This document shows positions 32,925 through 42,279 of a DNA stretch of 64,000 bases, piece by piece. Where the stretch lies: contig JAOSKM010000003.1 of the NCBI GenBank assembly GCA_027493625.1, positions 787,028 through 851,027 of the forward strand. The letters are read 5' to 3'. Under the pieces are notes generated by a model, which ran no database searches, had not been told where the DNA came from, and saw nothing but the letters and a program-made list of their open reading frames with translations. How positions within the stretch are numbered: position 1 is the stretch's first letter; every line of letters starts with the position of its first letter. Source of the DNA: Planctomycetota bacterium. Lineage in GTDB: Bacteria; Planctomycetota; UBA8742; UBA2392. The position numbers and the translations under genes are program-made.

Positions 32925-35900
32925 TATTCCGTTTTGGGTTTGGCGTTGGCTGTTTGCAGGATGGTTTTTCCCGGCTCGGCCTTTACCGGGATCACGATAT
33001 CCTCGTGGCCCTCGATGGTGATCACCACCTTGGCTACCTCGGGAGTGAGGTTCAGCAGCCAGGCTTCGCAACCGCCTTGTTGCCGGCTCTGCATCAGGTT
33101 GAACAGCCGCTTACCGGGCGCGACCACGTTCACCTCTTTGCCGCTTGCGTCCAGGTAGGTGGACTTGGCCTTCAACTGCACCAGGTTGCGGGCGTCCATG
33201 TTCTCGATGGTCAGCTTCAGCAGTGCCGCGGGGCTGGGCGTGACGGTCAGCCTGGTGGTCTGGCCGCGCTTGATTTCCACGCCGTCCTCGATCACCGGCT
33301 GCAGGCCGTAGGCGCTGACCACCACCTTGTACTTGCCTACGGGCACGCCCTGCACGCCGGGGTTGCTGGGGCGGCCTCTCCATTCATCATAGCCTGCCGC
33401 GCTGTTCACCTGGCCGAACGCGCTCAGGGGGTTGATCGGCAGCGCCTCTTCGTCCATATCGTCGAAGAACTGCACCCGCCAGGACGCGCCCCGCTGCTGG
33501 CCGCCCAGGGCGGGGTTGCCTTCCACCTGCAGGTCGAGGGTGCCGAAATCATCGGTCAGTTTCAGCGTCAGCGTCTGGGTCTTGGCCGTGTCCACCAGCT
33601 GCTGCGCGCCGGCCTGCATTCCGCCTTGCGGGTTCCAGGCGGTCGCTATCACCAGGTACTCGCCCCCTTCCAGGCCCACGAAGGCGACCTTGCCCGTGGC
33701 GTCCGGTTGCGCCTGGCGCGACCTGTAATTCTGTTCCGGGTCTTCAAGCTGTGTGCCGGGCATCAGCTGCACGCTGACCTGGCGGTGTTCCACGCCGGCG
33801 GGCAGTTCCAGCGAAACCGTGAAGGTCTGAAGATCAAACTCGATCTCGATGGTCTGTTCGGGCGCCGTGTCCACCTTGATGTCCCGCGTCAGCGCGATCC
33901 TCTCGCCCGTGCCGGTGATGATGCCGGCGACGGCAAGGTATTCGCCCGCCGGCACGTTCGGGTACAGCCATCCGCCCTCAATCTGCCTGGGCCGGAAGTA
34001 GCTGCGTCTTTCATGCGAGGCGAGCTTCGGATTCAAGACCGGCGCATCAATCGTGACCCCCTCCGGCAGCTTCACCAGCAGGGTGAGCCAGATGGCGTTG
34101 CGGTCGTGCAGCTCGATGGCCTGCTCGAGGCGCTGGCCGTACTGCAACTTCATGCCTTCGCCCTTGAAGCTGCCAAGCATCTGATGCCACTCATGGTGCT
34201 GTGCGCCCGGCTTTCCGAGGTACAGCAGCTCGCGCTCGGTCAGCACATAGGCGTTGCCCGCGGACTTGAACTCGTGGGTGCAGGCGCCGTCCGACCCGGT
34301 GGTCGCCTCGACAAACTCAGCGCCCCGGTGCCAATCGCTCATGACGAAGTACAGCGTGACGCCCGCGGCCGGCTTGCCGTCGCGGGTGACCGTGACGACC
34401 ATGACCGGAGGCTCGGGGGCCAGCTCCAGGCTGGTGGTTTTACCTCTCTCGATTTCCACCTTGTCCTGCTTCAGCCAGCCGAGGTGGCCGGCGTAGGCGA
34501 GCACCAGGTAAGCGCCGGGCGTCATGGCTTCAATCTGGCGGACTTCGCCCCAGCTGCGATCCGCGGCGTACACGCCGCCGCGGCCGGTGTCGATGCGCAG
34601 GTTCTGCCATTCCTCGGGTTTCAGCGCGCTCAGCGTCTTGTAGTAGGTCGAGTCGCAGCGCACGGCAAAGAGCTGAAATCCGTCGAACCGATTGTCCGCG
34701 TCCAGACGCACACTCACCTGCAGCGCGCCGCCCTCGGACAACGTCACCGTCACCGGCTCCGCGGCCGGCAACTCTACCTCGACCTCGGCGCGGGCGTGGC
34801 CCTTGGCCTGCACGGTGATCAGCCACTTGCCGCGCCGCAGGCCGGTGATGGTGGTGTTTTCGGCCGTGAGGTTGCCGGAGCGAACGAATTCGCGGTCGTA
34901 GTTGGGCGGGCGCACCCCCTCGAGCATGCGCGCGGTCACGCTGTAGGTTTCGATGCCGGAACTGCCGTCGCTGAGTGCGATCACGTTCAGCGAGATCATC
35001 GGGTCCAGCTGCAGGTCACCCAGGTCGGTGACCTCGCCGGCCTTGATGCTGAGCTTGTGTTGGATTTCCCAGAAACCGTTCTGGCGCACACTGAGCACGA
35101 AATCGCCCTCAACGATGCCGCTCAACTCCCCGACCCCGTCCGCCAGCACCGGGTTGCGCCAGTGGTTGTTGCCCTGCAGCGTGCAGCTGGCATTGACGGG
35201 CGCGTCGTCTTCGCTGTTGATCACACGGAACTTCAGCGAGCCGCCGGGTACCACGATCAGGGCGCCCAGGTCGTTGTCGCCATCGCGCAAGCCGATGTCA
35301 CGCGCGGCCTTGGAAGTGGTCGAGAATGCCAGCTTGCCGCCCAGGGGCGAAAGCGTGCAACTGCCGGCCGGCAGTGTCTCGTCGCTCAGCTTGAACGAGC
35401 CTTCAGCGTCAGTCTTGAGCGTCCAGCTTCGGGCTTCCTGCACGTACTCGTACTGCCCGGTGCCGCGTCTGCGCCCTCCATCCCGGTCCGGATTCCAGCG
35501 CCGGGTATGGACCAGGGTGACGAGCTGCAGCTCGAGGTCAGGCACCGGCTTGCGGTCACTCAGGTTGATTACGCTCCCTCGCACCGTGACTACCTGGCTC
35601 AGGTTGGTGAACACCGACTGCGATTCATCGCCGGCCGTGAGCTGCACATTGGCGACATAGGGCCGGAAGCCCTCGCGGCGCGCGGTCAGTCTGGCGTGGC
35701 AGTACTCGGCCTCGATCTGCTGCTTGTCACGCCAGATGCCACGGGTGGGGCGCACGCCTTCGCCCTCGAAGCTGAACTCGACCTTCAGGCGCAGGGCGCC
35801 GGCCTTGTCGGTTTCGCCTTCGCCACTGACTACCACCTTGGCGTACTTGCCATTGGCCTCCTCGGTGGCGGCCAATGATTCGGCGTTCGGGTGACCCCAG

Positions 35901-36037
35901 AGCGGGTCGGCCTCGAGAGTGATCTTGATGCCGGAGTGATCGGAGGCGCCCGGCAGCTTGATGTTGCAGAACACCGTTGCTTCGTGCGCCCACAGGGGCG
36001 CGGCCAGCAACGTGAGCAGGATCAGGAAACGGGCCAT
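32924..36037 (-). CDS. Large secreted protein of repeated beta-sandwich (carboxypeptidase-regulatory-like) domains
   Basis: The 1037-residue protein has a signal peptide (MARFLILLTLLAAPLWA) and then a series of beta-sandwich units. Several fit the carboxypeptidase-regulatory-like pattern (VRGSVINLSDRKPVPDLEL, LKFRVINSEDDAPVNASCTL, VTVTRDGKPAAGVTLYF). No transmembrane anchor, sortase motif or enzyme motif is visible. It probably acts at the cell surface or in the periplasm, binding polymer or protein. It follows a tandem repeat and the 3' end of the pilus gene on the same strand. Function unknown. Confidence 0.8.
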   Translation of the reverse strand: MARFLILLTLLAAPLWAHEATVFCNIKLPGASDHSGIKITLEADPLWGHPNAESLAATEEANGKYAKVVVSGEGETDKAGALRLKVEFSFEGEGVRPTRGIWRDKQQIEAEYCHARLTARREGFRPYVANVQLTAGDESQSVFTNLSQVVTVRGSVINLSDRKPVPDLELQLVTLVHTRRWNPDRDGGRRRGTGQYEYVQEARSWTLKTDAEGSFKLSDETLPAGSCTLSPLGGKLAFSTTSKAARDIGLRDGDNDLGALIVVPGGSLKFRVINSEDDAPVNASCTLQGNNHWRNPVLADGVGELSGIVEGDFVLSVRQNGFWEIQHKLSIKAGEVTDLGDLQLDPMISLNVIALSDGSSGIETYSVTARMLEGVRPPNYDREFVRSGNLTAENTTITGLRRGKWLITVQAKGHARAEVEVELPAAEPVTVTLSEGGALQVSVRLDADNRFDGFQLFAVRCDSTYYKTLSALKPEEWQNLRIDTGRGGVYAADRSWGEVRQIEAMTPGAYLVLAYAGHLGWLKQDKVEIERGKTTSLELAPEPPVMVVTVTRDGKPAAGVTLYFVMSDWHRGAEFVEATTGSDGACTHEFKSAGNAYVLTERELLYLGKPGAQHHEWHQMLGSFKGEGMKLQYGQRLEQAIELHDRNAIWLTLLVKLPEGVTIDAPVLNPKLASHERRSYFRPRQIEGGWLYPNVPAGEYLAVAGIITGTGERIALTRDIKVDTAPEQTIEIEFDLQTFTVSLELPAGVEHRQVSVQLMPGTQLEDPEQNYRSRQAQPDATGKVAFVGLEGGEYLVIATAWNPQGGMQAGAQQLVDTAKTQTLTLKLTDDFGTLDLQVEGNPALGGQQRGASWRVQFFDDMDEEALPINPLSAFGQVNSAAGYDEWRGRPSNPGVQGVPVGKYKVVVSAYGLQPVIEDGVEIKRGQTTRLTVTPSPAALLKLTIENMDARNLVQLKAKSTYLDASGKEVNVVAPGKRLFNLMQSRQQGGCEAWLLNLTPEVAKVVITIEGHEDIVIPVKAEPGKTILQTANAKPKTE

Positions 36038-36090
36038 GGGAACCTCCGCGGCGACTTAAGGATACACCGACGCGATACTAGTCAACTAAA

Positions 36091-36128
36091 CGCGACAGGT
36101 CCAACGAAACGCGACAGGTCCAACGAAA
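36091..36128. repeat. Two tandem copies of a 19-bp unit
   Basis: The unit CGCGACAGGTCCAACGAAA occurs twice head to tail (36091-36109, 36110-36128), preceded by a partial copy of its 3' end. It lies upstream of the 36037 gene start and could bind a regulator or simply be a short satellite. Confidence 0.75.
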
Positions 36129-36133
36129 CGTGC

Positions 36134-36158
36134 GACGCCGCGGAAAAGCCGCGGCGTC
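36134..36158 (-). terminator. Terminator of the PilX-like gene
   Basis: A perfect 10-bp GC stem (GACGCCGCGG ... CCGCGGCGTC) with a 5-nt loop lies 24 bp after the stop codon of the minus-strand gene at 36182. Confidence 0.7.
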
Positions 36159-36181
36159 GTGCCCTGGTCGGGATGGCGGGG

Positions 36182-37660
36182 TCACAGCGTGTAGGTACGC
36201 CAGGTCCCCCTGATCATGTTGGCGGATTCGCCGTAGGCCTTCATGAAGTAAGGCGGCGTGGTGAACTTCAGCCGGTAGTCGGTGTCGTAGTTGCGGCGGT
36301 CAAAGTTGCTGGCGAGCGCGGTGGACGGGTAATCGCCGTTGATGATGCCGCCGCACACCCACAGTTCACGGCTGGTGCCGGGGCCGATCGCGCCGCGCGC
36401 CGCCTTGTCAACGCCCATGTAGACGCCGTCCAGGCTGTACTGGTTGATGAAGTGGCCGATGTCGGGCGGGTCGCGGCTGGGATCGTCGACGACGTCGGCG
36501 TAGTCGGGCAGCGGCGTCCACAGGATGGTCTCGAACGTGGTGTTGCGGTTGGACAGCACGCCCAGCATCTCGCGGTAGGCCAGCGCCTGCTCGCTGGTCT
36601 TTTCCGTGAAGCGGCGCAGGTTGGGGTTGTCCAGCAGAGTCTGGTAGCTGACGTTGTCGGTGATACGCACGTCGTGCTCGCAGGCGATGGTCACGCGCTT
36701 GAAGTCCAGCACGCCCCACAGGTCGAGCTCGTTGTGCGAAGCGTAGTTGGCGGTCTGGGCGGTGGCGCCCCAGCTGTCCACGCCCACCGGCGCGCGGTCG
36801 CTGTCAATGTAGATCACGCTGTTGTCCGGGATCTCCAGCTGCTCTGTGCGCACTTCATAGTGGTTCGGATTGTAATTGGTGCCGGTGCCGGTGAAACGGT
36901 ACTCGAAGGTGCGGATGAACTGCTGGCCCACCAGCTGGAGCGAGATGGTGTTGGCATAGAACAGCGTGCCGCTGGCCGCCGCGGCCGTGCGCATGGGCGC
37001 CAGCCCGTAGGCCTCGGGCGGTATGGTCACGATCGGCGCGTGCTCGGTGAAGCCCTTCTTGAAGTTGTAGACGTAGTCCACGTAGTTCAGCACGCGCTCG
37101 CTGGTGTCCACGCTGCCGAAGAACTCGATGCCCGGCTGGTTGGCGAGGTTGATGCTGCCGCGGGCGTAGAAGTCGCCCACGCACTTGAAGTAGCTGCCGA
37201 TCAGTGTGGTGTTCCGCGAACCGAAAAACAGCGCGTAATCGGCGAAGTTCGCGGCCTGGATCTTGTACTCGACCACCCGGTTGCGCTCGAATGCGCCGTA
37301 GGCGATGCCGCGCAGGCGCGCGTGCGTCACGCCCGGATAGCCCAGCGGCATCGCCTGCACCTGTACCCTAAGCCCGTTGATCTCGAGTTGCCCGCCGACG
37401 TCGTTCCACCCGCTGGATGGCACCAGGGATGACCAGTCGTCCTGCACGCCCGGCACCAGGGTGAAACGCCCGCGCATGGTTTCCAGGCCGGCCTCGGCGG
37501 CGATCAGCAGCCGCACGTCATAACTGGCGCGCACCATACCCATGCGGGTGATCATGGACATGGAAAGCAGCGCCATGCCGGCCACCGCGATGACGACGAA
37601 CAGCAGCATGGCGGCTTCCAGGACGCTGCCGCGACGGGAGTGGTTCAAGTGGACACGCAC
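36182..37660 (-). CDS. PilX/DUF4900-like type IV pilus assembly protein
   Basis: The 492-residue protein starts at GTG 37660, behind a GGAG site. The longer ATG-initiated frame lacks such a site. It begins with a short basic leader (HLNHSRRGS) and a hydrophobic helix (VLEAAMLLFVVIAVAGMALL), the arrangement of PilX-type minor pilins, although the prepilin cleavage motif is not canonical. The remainder is beta-rich with ANFADYALFFGSRNTT, as in the DUF4900 family. No other pilus gene is adjacent. It is likely exported and envelope-associated. Confidence 0.72.
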   Translation of the reverse strand: MRVHLNHSRRGSVLEAAMLLFVVIAVAGMALLSMSMITRMGMVRASYDVRLLIAAEAGLETMRGRFTLVPGVQDDWSSLVPSSGWNDVGGQLEINGLRVQVQAMPLGYPGVTHARLRGIAYGAFERNRVVEYKIQAANFADYALFFGSRNTTLIGSYFKCVGDFYARGSINLANQPGIEFFGSVDTSERVLNYVDYVYNFKKGFTEHAPIVTIPPEAYGLAPMRTAAAASGTLFYANTISLQLVGQQFIRTFEYRFTGTGTNYNPNHYEVRTEQLEIPDNSVIYIDSDRAPVGVDSWGATAQTANYASHNELDLWGVLDFKRVTIACEHDVRITDNVSYQTLLDNPNLRRFTEKTSEQALAYREMLGVLSNRNTTFETILWTPLPDYADVVDDPSRDPPDIGHFINQYSLDGVYMGVDKAARGAIGPGTSRELWVCGGIINGDYPSTALASNFDRRNYDTDYRLKFTTPPYFMKAYGESANMIRGTWRTYTL

Positions 37661-37775
37661 GGTTGATCTCCGGTTACAGGTCGCTGAAGGGGCGCCGATC
37701 AACGTGAAAACGTCGCAAATGCACCTTCTCATCCATGGCCGGGACGAGGGAAACCGTGACTTCGGAGATTGGGGG

Positions 37776-38231
37776 TCAGCGCGAAAGGCGGGTCGATATC
37801 GCCGCCACTGCCTTGGCGATCCGGCGGGTGCGGGTTTCCGGCTTCTTGGCCTCTTCGATGGCTTCGACGTGCTCGCGCTGGTGACTGTAGCTGAGTCGCT
37901 GCCACTGGGCCCAGGCCTTGGCTGCCTTGAGCGCCTTCACCAGGTCGGCAGGCGGGTTGATTTCGCGCTTGTCGGTGTCGAGCTCGAGCGTCACGCGCAC
38001 CAGCTGGCCGCCCCGCACGCCCGCGGCCTCGCGGTTGCTGCGGCGCAGTGGAATGAACGTCTGGCCGCCCATGCGCGCGATGGTGCTGCGGAAGGTGTAG
38101 CTGTTGAGCGTGACCTTCACCGGCGCGCGGACTTTACCGAACACCGGCTTGGGATCAAAGGGAACCTCAATGGCGCACGTGGACGAGTCATCGTCCGAGA
38201 TGATAGTGGTGGTGTAGTTCCGCACAGTCAC
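37776..38231 (-). CDS. YdeI/OmpD-associated family protein with DUF1905 domain
   Basis: The 151-residue protein has an N-terminal DUF1905-like beta domain (about 20-95, with the pattern F-R-S-T...G-G-x-x-x-I-P-L) and the C-terminal YdeI segment (LSYSHQREHVEAIEEAKKPETRTRRIAKAV). The family is annotated as bacteriocin-protection or OmpD-associated, but its biochemistry is unresolved. It stands alone, cytosolic by sequence. Confidence 0.88.
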   Translation of the reverse strand: MTVRNYTTTIISDDDSSTCAIEVPFDPKPVFGKVRAPVKVTLNSYTFRSTIARMGGQTFIPLRRSNREAAGVRGGQLVRVTLELDTDKREINPPADLVKALKAAKAWAQWQRLSYSHQREHVEAIEEAKKPETRTRRIAKAVAAISTRLSR

Positions 38232-38338
38232 GGGTTAAAGGATAGCAGGTGCACCGGCATCGGCGAAACACAAGCCTGCCATGGCGCCTGCAGTACAGTG
38301 GCCTGCCCACGCGGGCCGCGACCGTGCGGGTTTCCGCA

Positions 38339-38779
38339 TCAACGCCACCTCGGCGCGCCTTCCTTGATCCAGTCGATCAGCGTCTGCTGGTCTTCATCAC
38401 TCAGCCCGACCTCGATGCTGGGCGCGCCTTGCTCGTCGAAGGCACGCGGCATCTTGCCCTCCACGGCCGTGATGTAGATCAGCCGCGACTTGCCCGGGTG
38501 GCCGGGCACGACGGTTTTAGTCTCGATCAGCTTGTCGTAGTCGAGAATCCAGTCCAGCGGCGTGGTCTCGCCATAGGCCTTCTTGCCCGGCTGGCCGTGG
38601 CAGCCCCAGCAATTGTCGCGCAGCACGGTGTAAGCTCGCTGGGCCAGTTCGTTCACCGGCTCAGGCGCAGGCTCAACGACCGGGTCCGGCTCGGGCTCTG
38701 CACCGCGCGCCGAGGGCAGACGCTCCGCAGCACACGCAGCCAACAAAGCCGCCAGACCCAAGAGAAGAACTCTACGCAT
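38339..38779 (-). CDS. Lipoprotein c-type cytochrome (single heme)
   Basis: The 146-residue protein has a lipoprotein signal (MRRVLLLGLAALLAAC, lipobox Cys at 16), a Pro/Glu spacer (about 25-45) and one heme-binding motif CWGCH (about 57). The helix GLSDEDQQTLIDWIKEGAP near the C terminus is typical of planctomycete-type small cytochrome domains. It should act in periplasmic electron transfer. Its first 20 codons closely match the beginning of the adjacent gene (39851) at the nucleotide level. Confidence 0.87.
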   Translation of the reverse strand: MRRVLLLGLAALLAACAAERLPSARGAEPEPDPVVEPAPEPVNELAQRAYTVLRDNCWGCHGQPGKKAYGETTPLDWILDYDKLIETKTVVPGHPGKSRLIYITAVEGKMPRAFDEQGAPSIEVGLSDEDQQTLIDWIKEGAPRWR

Positions 38780-38810
38780 GGCCGGATTGTAGCTTGGCAG
38801 CAGGTAAGCA

Positions 38811-39851
38811 TCAGCGAATTTGAGAGCGCTCGAGGAGGTAGGTCTCGTCCTGCCACGTCCCGTCGCTTGCAGAACCGCCGTATAAGATCAAGCGCTTCGT
38901 GGCCGGGTCCCACGCAATCGTGGACCCAATTCGCTCCGGCGAGCCAGAGAAGCGCGCGAGAAGACGCCAGTCGATCCCATCCCAACCCCAAGTCTCAGCC
39001 TCGAAGCCGTCCGGGCCGTGCACGACCAGCAGTTCGTTCACCGGATCCCACACTGGAAGCAGCCACTGCGATTGCCGCTCTGACGAGAGCGGCGGGCTGG
39101 TTTCCGGGTGTAGCTGCGTCCAACTGTCGCCCAGCAGCTCCCAGGTTTCTACGCCGCGCTCGCCTCTCGTGAGCAATATGCAGGAAGCGGATTTTGGACA
39201 ATAGCCAAAGGCGATCAAATACGATGCCGGCGGCTTGCCTTGCGTGACAAGCGTTTCCGCCTTGCCCGACCGCCAAGTCCAGGTTTCGTTGCTCGGACTC
39301 ATAGTCTCGTCCGGCGGCAGGATTTGTTCGACACCGCCGTGCCAGATGATTCGATCGTTCGCCTCGTCGAATGTGACGCCGAAGCCAGTCCTCTGCCGGA
39401 AGTCGACCTTGAACCCATCGACGTACTCGATGCCGCTCCCAGTCCACATCGCGAGGTAAGAGAAGAACATCTTGTACCCGCCGTTATGCAGGTAGTAGCT
39501 CCGCCCGCGAGTCGCGTCGTGGACGCCAATCATCGAAATCTCGTGGGTCCATTTCAGGTCATCGATGCTTGACCACGCATCTCCGGTCCATACCCAGCCG
39601 CGAAGGCGCTCTTCTTCTTTGGCTCCCCAAGTGAAAGTGGCGGGACGCCCTTGTGGGTCGGCTGAAAGCACCGCGCCATACTCGCCCGCATCGGTTGGTC
39701 CTTCTTCCGATACAAGCTTCCATTCCAACTCGAATGACTCTTCTAGAGTCGCTGGTGGGTTCCTGCCTGTTGCAGCCCGTGACGCAGGCACACGCTCAGA
39801 AGCGCACGCCGCGATGAGTGTCGCCAAACCCATTAGGAGAACTCTACGCAC
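38811..39851 (-). CDS. Lipoprotein, Kelch-like beta-propeller repeats
   Basis: The 346-residue protein begins at GTG 39851 with RRVLLMGLATLIAAC (lipobox Cys near 16). The body has recurring W-x-W or T-W segments with D-x-x-x-x-x-L-I-x-x-G patterns (WDPVNELLVVHGPDG, WDPATKRLILYGGSA), consistent with Kelch-type beta-propeller blades. No enzymatic motif. The 5' end is a near copy of the cytochrome lipoprotein's 5' end, indicating local duplication of signal and upstream sequence. Codon use looks less GC-biased than in its neighbours. Confidence 0.75.
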   Translation of the reverse strand: MRRVLLMGLATLIAACASERVPASRAATGRNPPATLEESFELEWKLVSEEGPTDAGEYGAVLSADPQGRPATFTWGAKEEERLRGWVWTGDAWSSIDDLKWTHEISMIGVHDATRGRSYYLHNGGYKMFFSYLAMWTGSGIEYVDGFKVDFRQRTGFGVTFDEANDRIIWHGGVEQILPPDETMSPSNETWTWRSGKAETLVTQGKPPASYLIAFGYCPKSASCILLTRGERGVETWELLGDSWTQLHPETSPPLSSERQSQWLLPVWDPVNELLVVHGPDGFEAETWGWDGIDWRLLARFSGSPERIGSTIAWDPATKRLILYGGSASDGTWQDETYLLERSQIR

Positions 39852-39897
39852 GGGTAGATTGTAGTAATCTGCTGCTGACAATCACACTGGAGCGGTT

Positions 39898-39937
39898 CAC
39901 GCGGCGAAGCCGCGTGTCCCCGGCCTTTCGGCCGGGG
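39898..39937 (-). terminator. Double hairpin after the DinB-like gene
   Basis: Two adjacent palindromes, CACGCGG-CGA-AGCCGCGTG and CCCCGGCC-TTTC-GGCCGGGG, sit 2 bp beyond the DinB stop on the minus strand. There is no T run. They may end transcription or protect the mRNA. Confidence 0.5.
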
Positions 39938-39939
39938 CT

Positions 39940-40407
39940 CTACGCGTAGGGCATCTCGGGAACTTTATCGAGCAAGCGTTGGTAGACCGCGAGCGCGCCG
40001 CGGTGGTGGCTGGTGTGTTCTTCTATGCCGCCCACGATGCTGGTGCGCGGGAAGCCGCCCATGACGGGGCCGGCGATCGGCTTGTCCCATTCCTCTTCCG
40101 GCAGCTCGGCCAGCTTGTGCAGCAGCTCGTTGCTTGCCTTCTCGTGCCAGGCGCGCGCCTGGGTCAGGCTGTTGCAGGCCGTGATGTGCTGGTGGTGTTT
40201 GGCGAAGTCCATGTCCATGCCGGATGGGCTTAAGGCGCCCTGCAGGAACCAGTCGATGGTCTGGGCCACGTGCGCCACCTGGTGCGCGACGGTGTACATG
40301 CCGGGCTTGGGCGCGAAGCCGCTGTCGGCCTCTTCCAGCTTGCTGGTGGACTTGTCGAAAAACAGCTTGGTCAGCTTGATGGTGTTGATCAACCGTTCAC
40401 GGTCCAT
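39940..40407 (-). CDS. DinB-like metal-dependent four-helix protein
   Basis: The 155-residue protein has the DinB/YfiT helix-bundle layout with three histidine clusters that could bind a metal: HQVAHVAQTIDWF (about 42), FAKHHQHITAC (about 70) and EEHTSHHRGAL (about 130). The family includes bacillithiol and mycothiol transferases as well as many unassigned proteins. No thiol-pathway genes are nearby, so the substrate is unknown. Confidence 0.87.
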   Translation of the reverse strand: MDRERLINTIKLTKLFFDKSTSKLEEADSGFAPKPGMYTVAHQVAHVAQTIDWFLQGALSPSGMDMDFAKHHQHITACNSLTQARAWHEKASNELLHKLAELPEEEWDKPIAGPVMGGFPRTSIVGGIEEHTSHHRGALAVYQRLLDKVPEMPYA

Positions 40408-40429
40408 GTGCGGCCTCCTGTGAAGGTTT

Positions 40430-40530
40430 TAACCACGAAGGGCCACCAAGGACCACGAAGAAAAACCAAAGCCCGGGATGCTAATCCCGGGCGGTTCAGC
40501 CTGTGTCTGCGAGTCCGTGGTTAAGCGCCC
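40430..40530. repeat. CCACGAAGG-type repeat with a central hairpin
   Basis: The sequence AACCACGAAGGGCCACCAAGG is followed by a perfect hairpin (40471-40492, GCCCGGGAT...ATCCCGGGC) and then an inverted partner GAGTCCGTGGTTAAG (about 40511-40525). It belongs to the same family as 9115-9446. The 486-bp gap 40408-40893 holds this block and the next element, and no gene. Confidence 0.65.
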
Positions 40531-40587
40531 GGTGTTTGCACACCATCACTGCGGGGCTAAGCAGCACGACTCTCGCCCTTGTATTTT

Positions 40588-40751
40588 GGCGCGGAGCGCC
40601 TTCACAGTGGAAGCCCCCACCGAACGCCACAGGCGTTCGGTGGGGGTAATCTCCGGAAGAACGATCAAAGGCGCGGAGCGCCGACACACTGGCGGCGTTT
40701 GCCGCGGGAACCAATCGGCCGCAAGCGGCCGTTGTGCCGGCGCTCCGCGCC
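40588..40751. repeat. 164-bp multi-hairpin element with inverted ends, copy 1
   Basis: The element is bounded by GGCGCGGAGCGCC and its inverse GGCGCTCCGCGCC, with an internal copy of the left end at +82. Inside are hairpins CCCCCACCGAACGCC/GGCGTTCGGTGGGGG, GCGGC/GCCGC and CGGCCGC/GCGGCCG. A further CCCCCAGC-TTAC-GCTGGGGG hairpin (about 40775-40794) follows. A second copy of identical length is at 45166-45329, with about ten differences by my alignment. No protein is plausibly encoded. Confidence 0.85.
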
Positions 40752-40893
40752 TCCACAGACTCTTGCGGAACAAACCCCCAGCTTACGCTGGGGGCTAACC
40801 TTGTAGGCCTGCTCCGCAGGCCAAGAGGCAACTGCCACCTTCTTGAGTACGCGGCACGAGGTGCTGCTCCCGTGCCACGCTTCGTTTCGCGGC

Positions 40894-42241
40894 CTAGTTC
40901 AGTCCGGCATGCTGCTTCACGAACTCCAGCGCCTGCTCTCTCGTTTCGAGGCGGCCTTCGAGGATTTCGTCCTCCACGGCCGTGAGCAGTTCCCTGTAGC
41001 GCGGGCCGGGCGGCAGCCCCAGCGCCTTCAGGTCGTTGCCGTCGATGGGCAGCTTGGGCTTCAGCTTCTCGGGCTCGCGCTGGAACTCGTGGAGCTTGGC
41101 CACCACATACTTGTAAGTCTCCAGCGTGCCGGGGCCGGCCAGGCAGTCGATGCGGTGCAGCTCAAGGTCTTCGTCGAAGTGCGGCTTGCGCACAAAACGC
41201 TTGAGCGTGGCGGTTTTCATCTTCGGCACGTTGATGAAGCGCAGGTGATCCTCCACCAGCGACTGCACGCGGGTGATCACCTCGGTCGGGAATTTCAGGC
41301 GGCGCAAAATCTCGCCCGCCATCTCCGCGCCCAGCTTGTCGTGGCCGTTGAAGCGAATGCGGTCGGTGGAGTCGTCGAAAGTCGGCGGCTTGCCCACGTC
41401 GTGCAGCAGCACGCCCAGGGCCAGCGTGAGGCTGACCGGGTGCGGCATCAGGTCCAGCGCCAGCATGGTGTGCACCCACACGTCGCCCTCGGGGTGGAAC
41501 TCGGGCGGCTGCTGCACGCCCACCATGGCGCTGATCTCGGGCAGAATCGCGTCCAGCAGCCCGGTCTCCAGCATCAGCCGGAAGCCGCGGCTCTGGCCGC
41601 GCGTGGTCAGCAGGCGGCTCAGCTCGGCCTGGATGCGCTCGGCGCTGACCACCCTGAGCTCGGCGCTCATGTCGCCCACGGCCTTCAAGGTGGCGTCGTC
41701 GATGTCGAAGTTCAGGCCGGCGGCGAAGCGCACGGCGCGCAGCAGGCGCAGCTTGTCTTCTTTGAAGCGCACGCGCGGGTCGCCCACGGCGCGGATCACG
41801 CGGGCGTCCAGGTCGCGCAGGCCGCCGACGTAGTCGTGCACTTCGCCGCTTTCCGGGTCGAGAAACAGCGCGTTGATGGTGAAGTCGCGGCGCGCGGCGT
41901 CTTCGGCCGCGCTGGTGAAGCGCACGGAGCTGGGGTGACGGCCGTCCAGGTAGGGCCCATCGAAGCGAAAGGTCGCGACCTCGACGTCGAGGCCCTCGAT
42001 GGTTTCGTCCAGCACCTTGATCACGCCGAAGGCCTTGCCGACCGCGACGGTGCGCGGGAACAGGGCCTCGACCTGGTCGGGGGGTGGCGCTGGTGGCGAC
42101 GTCGTAATCCTTGGGCTCGCGCTTGAGCAGCAGGTCGCGCACGCAGCCGCCCGCCAGCAAAGCCTCATGGCCGGCGGCGCGCAGGGTGCGCACCACGCGT
42201 TTCGCCAAGGCCACAGCCGGGATGTTGGGCAACTCGATCAT
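40894..42241 (-). CDS. CCA-adding enzyme / poly(A) polymerase family, frame broken by one base
   Basis: Two frames join to a 448-residue class II nucleotidyltransferase. The first part carries LLAGGCVRDLLLKREPKDYD. The break is in a run of six G (42079-42084), where five would restore the frame (...VATSATP then DQVEALFPRTVAVG...). Then follow RRDFTINAL, the RNA-binding helices and an HD-type segment GVLLHDVGKPPTF (about 265). The enzyme adds or repairs the tRNA 3' CCA end, an essential or near-essential task, so a real null allele is unlikely and a sequence error is favoured. The start at ATG 42241 follows the family. Confidence 0.85.
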
Positions 42242-42279
42242 GCAACCTCCAGTCTAGGGATGACGCACGAGAGTTGCAG

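Noticed and set aside
40496-40831. Protein-coding frames inside the multi-hairpin elements (also 45031-45390)
   Set aside because: The frames exist on both strands and in several phases and differ in length between the two copies. The conserved feature is the stem pairing, not a reading frame.
42079-42084. Phase-variable switch in the six-G run of cca
   Set aside because: A six-base run is short for a contingency locus, and switching off CCA addition would be harmful. Similar breaks in four other genes point to sequence error.
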